Shown here: one piece after another, positions 34,346-34,399 of the stretch
Numbering within the stretch: position 1 is the stretch's first letter
Layout of the letters: each line of letters opens with the position of its first letter
Source: an uncultured Verrucomicrobiales bacterium
GTDB taxonomy: Bacteria; Verrucomicrobiota; Verrucomicrobiia; Verrucomicrobiales; Akkermansiaceae
Assembly: GCA_937893015.1 (NCBI GenBank)
Contig: CALBJX010000049.1
Coordinates: 1-34,399 of the forward strand
DNA length: 34,399 bases
Reading direction: 5' to 3'
Translations under genes and position numbers: made by a program
Notes under the pieces: generated by a model
The model's database searches: none
What the model was told of the DNA's origin: nothing
What the model saw: only the letters and a program-made list of their open reading frames with translations

Positions 34346-34399
34346 TTTGTAGGGATGTACGATTTACGATGTACGATGTACGAAGTCAAATTGAGGCGC
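34346..34399. repeat. Intergenic heptamer array at window end
   Basis: Heptamers GTACGAT/TTACGAT/GTACGAT/GTACGAA form the core. Bases 34346-34386 are an inverted 41-bp match of 11638-11678, and the following CAAATTGAGGCGC resembles the join to the GC palindrome at 11536-11548. The element is cut by the window edge. Confidence 0.9.

Overview
This is a GC-rich bacterial chromosome segment, most likely from a gut Verrucomicrobiota close to Akkermansiaceae. I infer that from a giant autotransporter whose signal region starts MKLHLP and carries an autotransporter-associated beta-strand repeat, from the company of DksA-like, rpmG, rpsR and nspC genes, and from general sequence style. No ribosomal RNA gene is present, so the placement is inference. 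Almost everything is housekeeping or surface biology; I see no prophage, transposase or CRISPR array.

Layout. 1-7.1 kb: an exported protein with a duplicated domain (-), rpsO (-), tRNA-Gln(TTG) with a strong terminator, then prfA-prmC-membrane protein as one operon (release factor 1, the methyltransferase that modifies its GGQ glutamine, and a protein of unknown role), followed by convergent maeB (malic enzyme) and a WecG/TagA-type glycosyltransferase. 7.2-11.5 kb: a Fic-family gene bracketed by identical 34-bp direct repeats, a 700-bp non-coding stretch holding a strongly structured candidate RNA and nested inverted repeats, lipA, and an AAA/DUF4143 ATPase behind palindromic operator-like sites. 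11.5-22.5 kb: a composite intergenic repeat, a consensus promoter, and a 3563-residue autotransporter that takes up nearly a third of the window. 22.6-26.8 kb: nspC (polyamine synthesis), two lipoproteins transcribed divergently, and a stand-alone nuoA. 26.9-30.6 kb: full-length cobalamin-dependent metH. 30.6-34.2 kb, all on the minus strand: a DksA/TraR-like protein with a lysine/alanine/proline-repeat N-terminus, rpmG and rpsR as an apparent operon, then folE2, then an FHA-domain protein with a partner carrying a basic tail.

Three things cut across the genes. (1) The spacers carry about a dozen short arrays of imperfect tandem heptanucleotides, often next to a GC-rich palindrome followed by AATTTC; both window edges lie in such arrays. 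(2) Several genes have a -10 box placed so that transcription should begin at or within a few bases of the start codon, which suggests leaderless mRNAs. (3) Several terminator-like hairpins share a CTGAC/GTCAG core. The strongest candidate for something undescribed is the roughly 250-nt structured element between the Fic gene and lipA; the Fic gene with its flanking iterons comes next.
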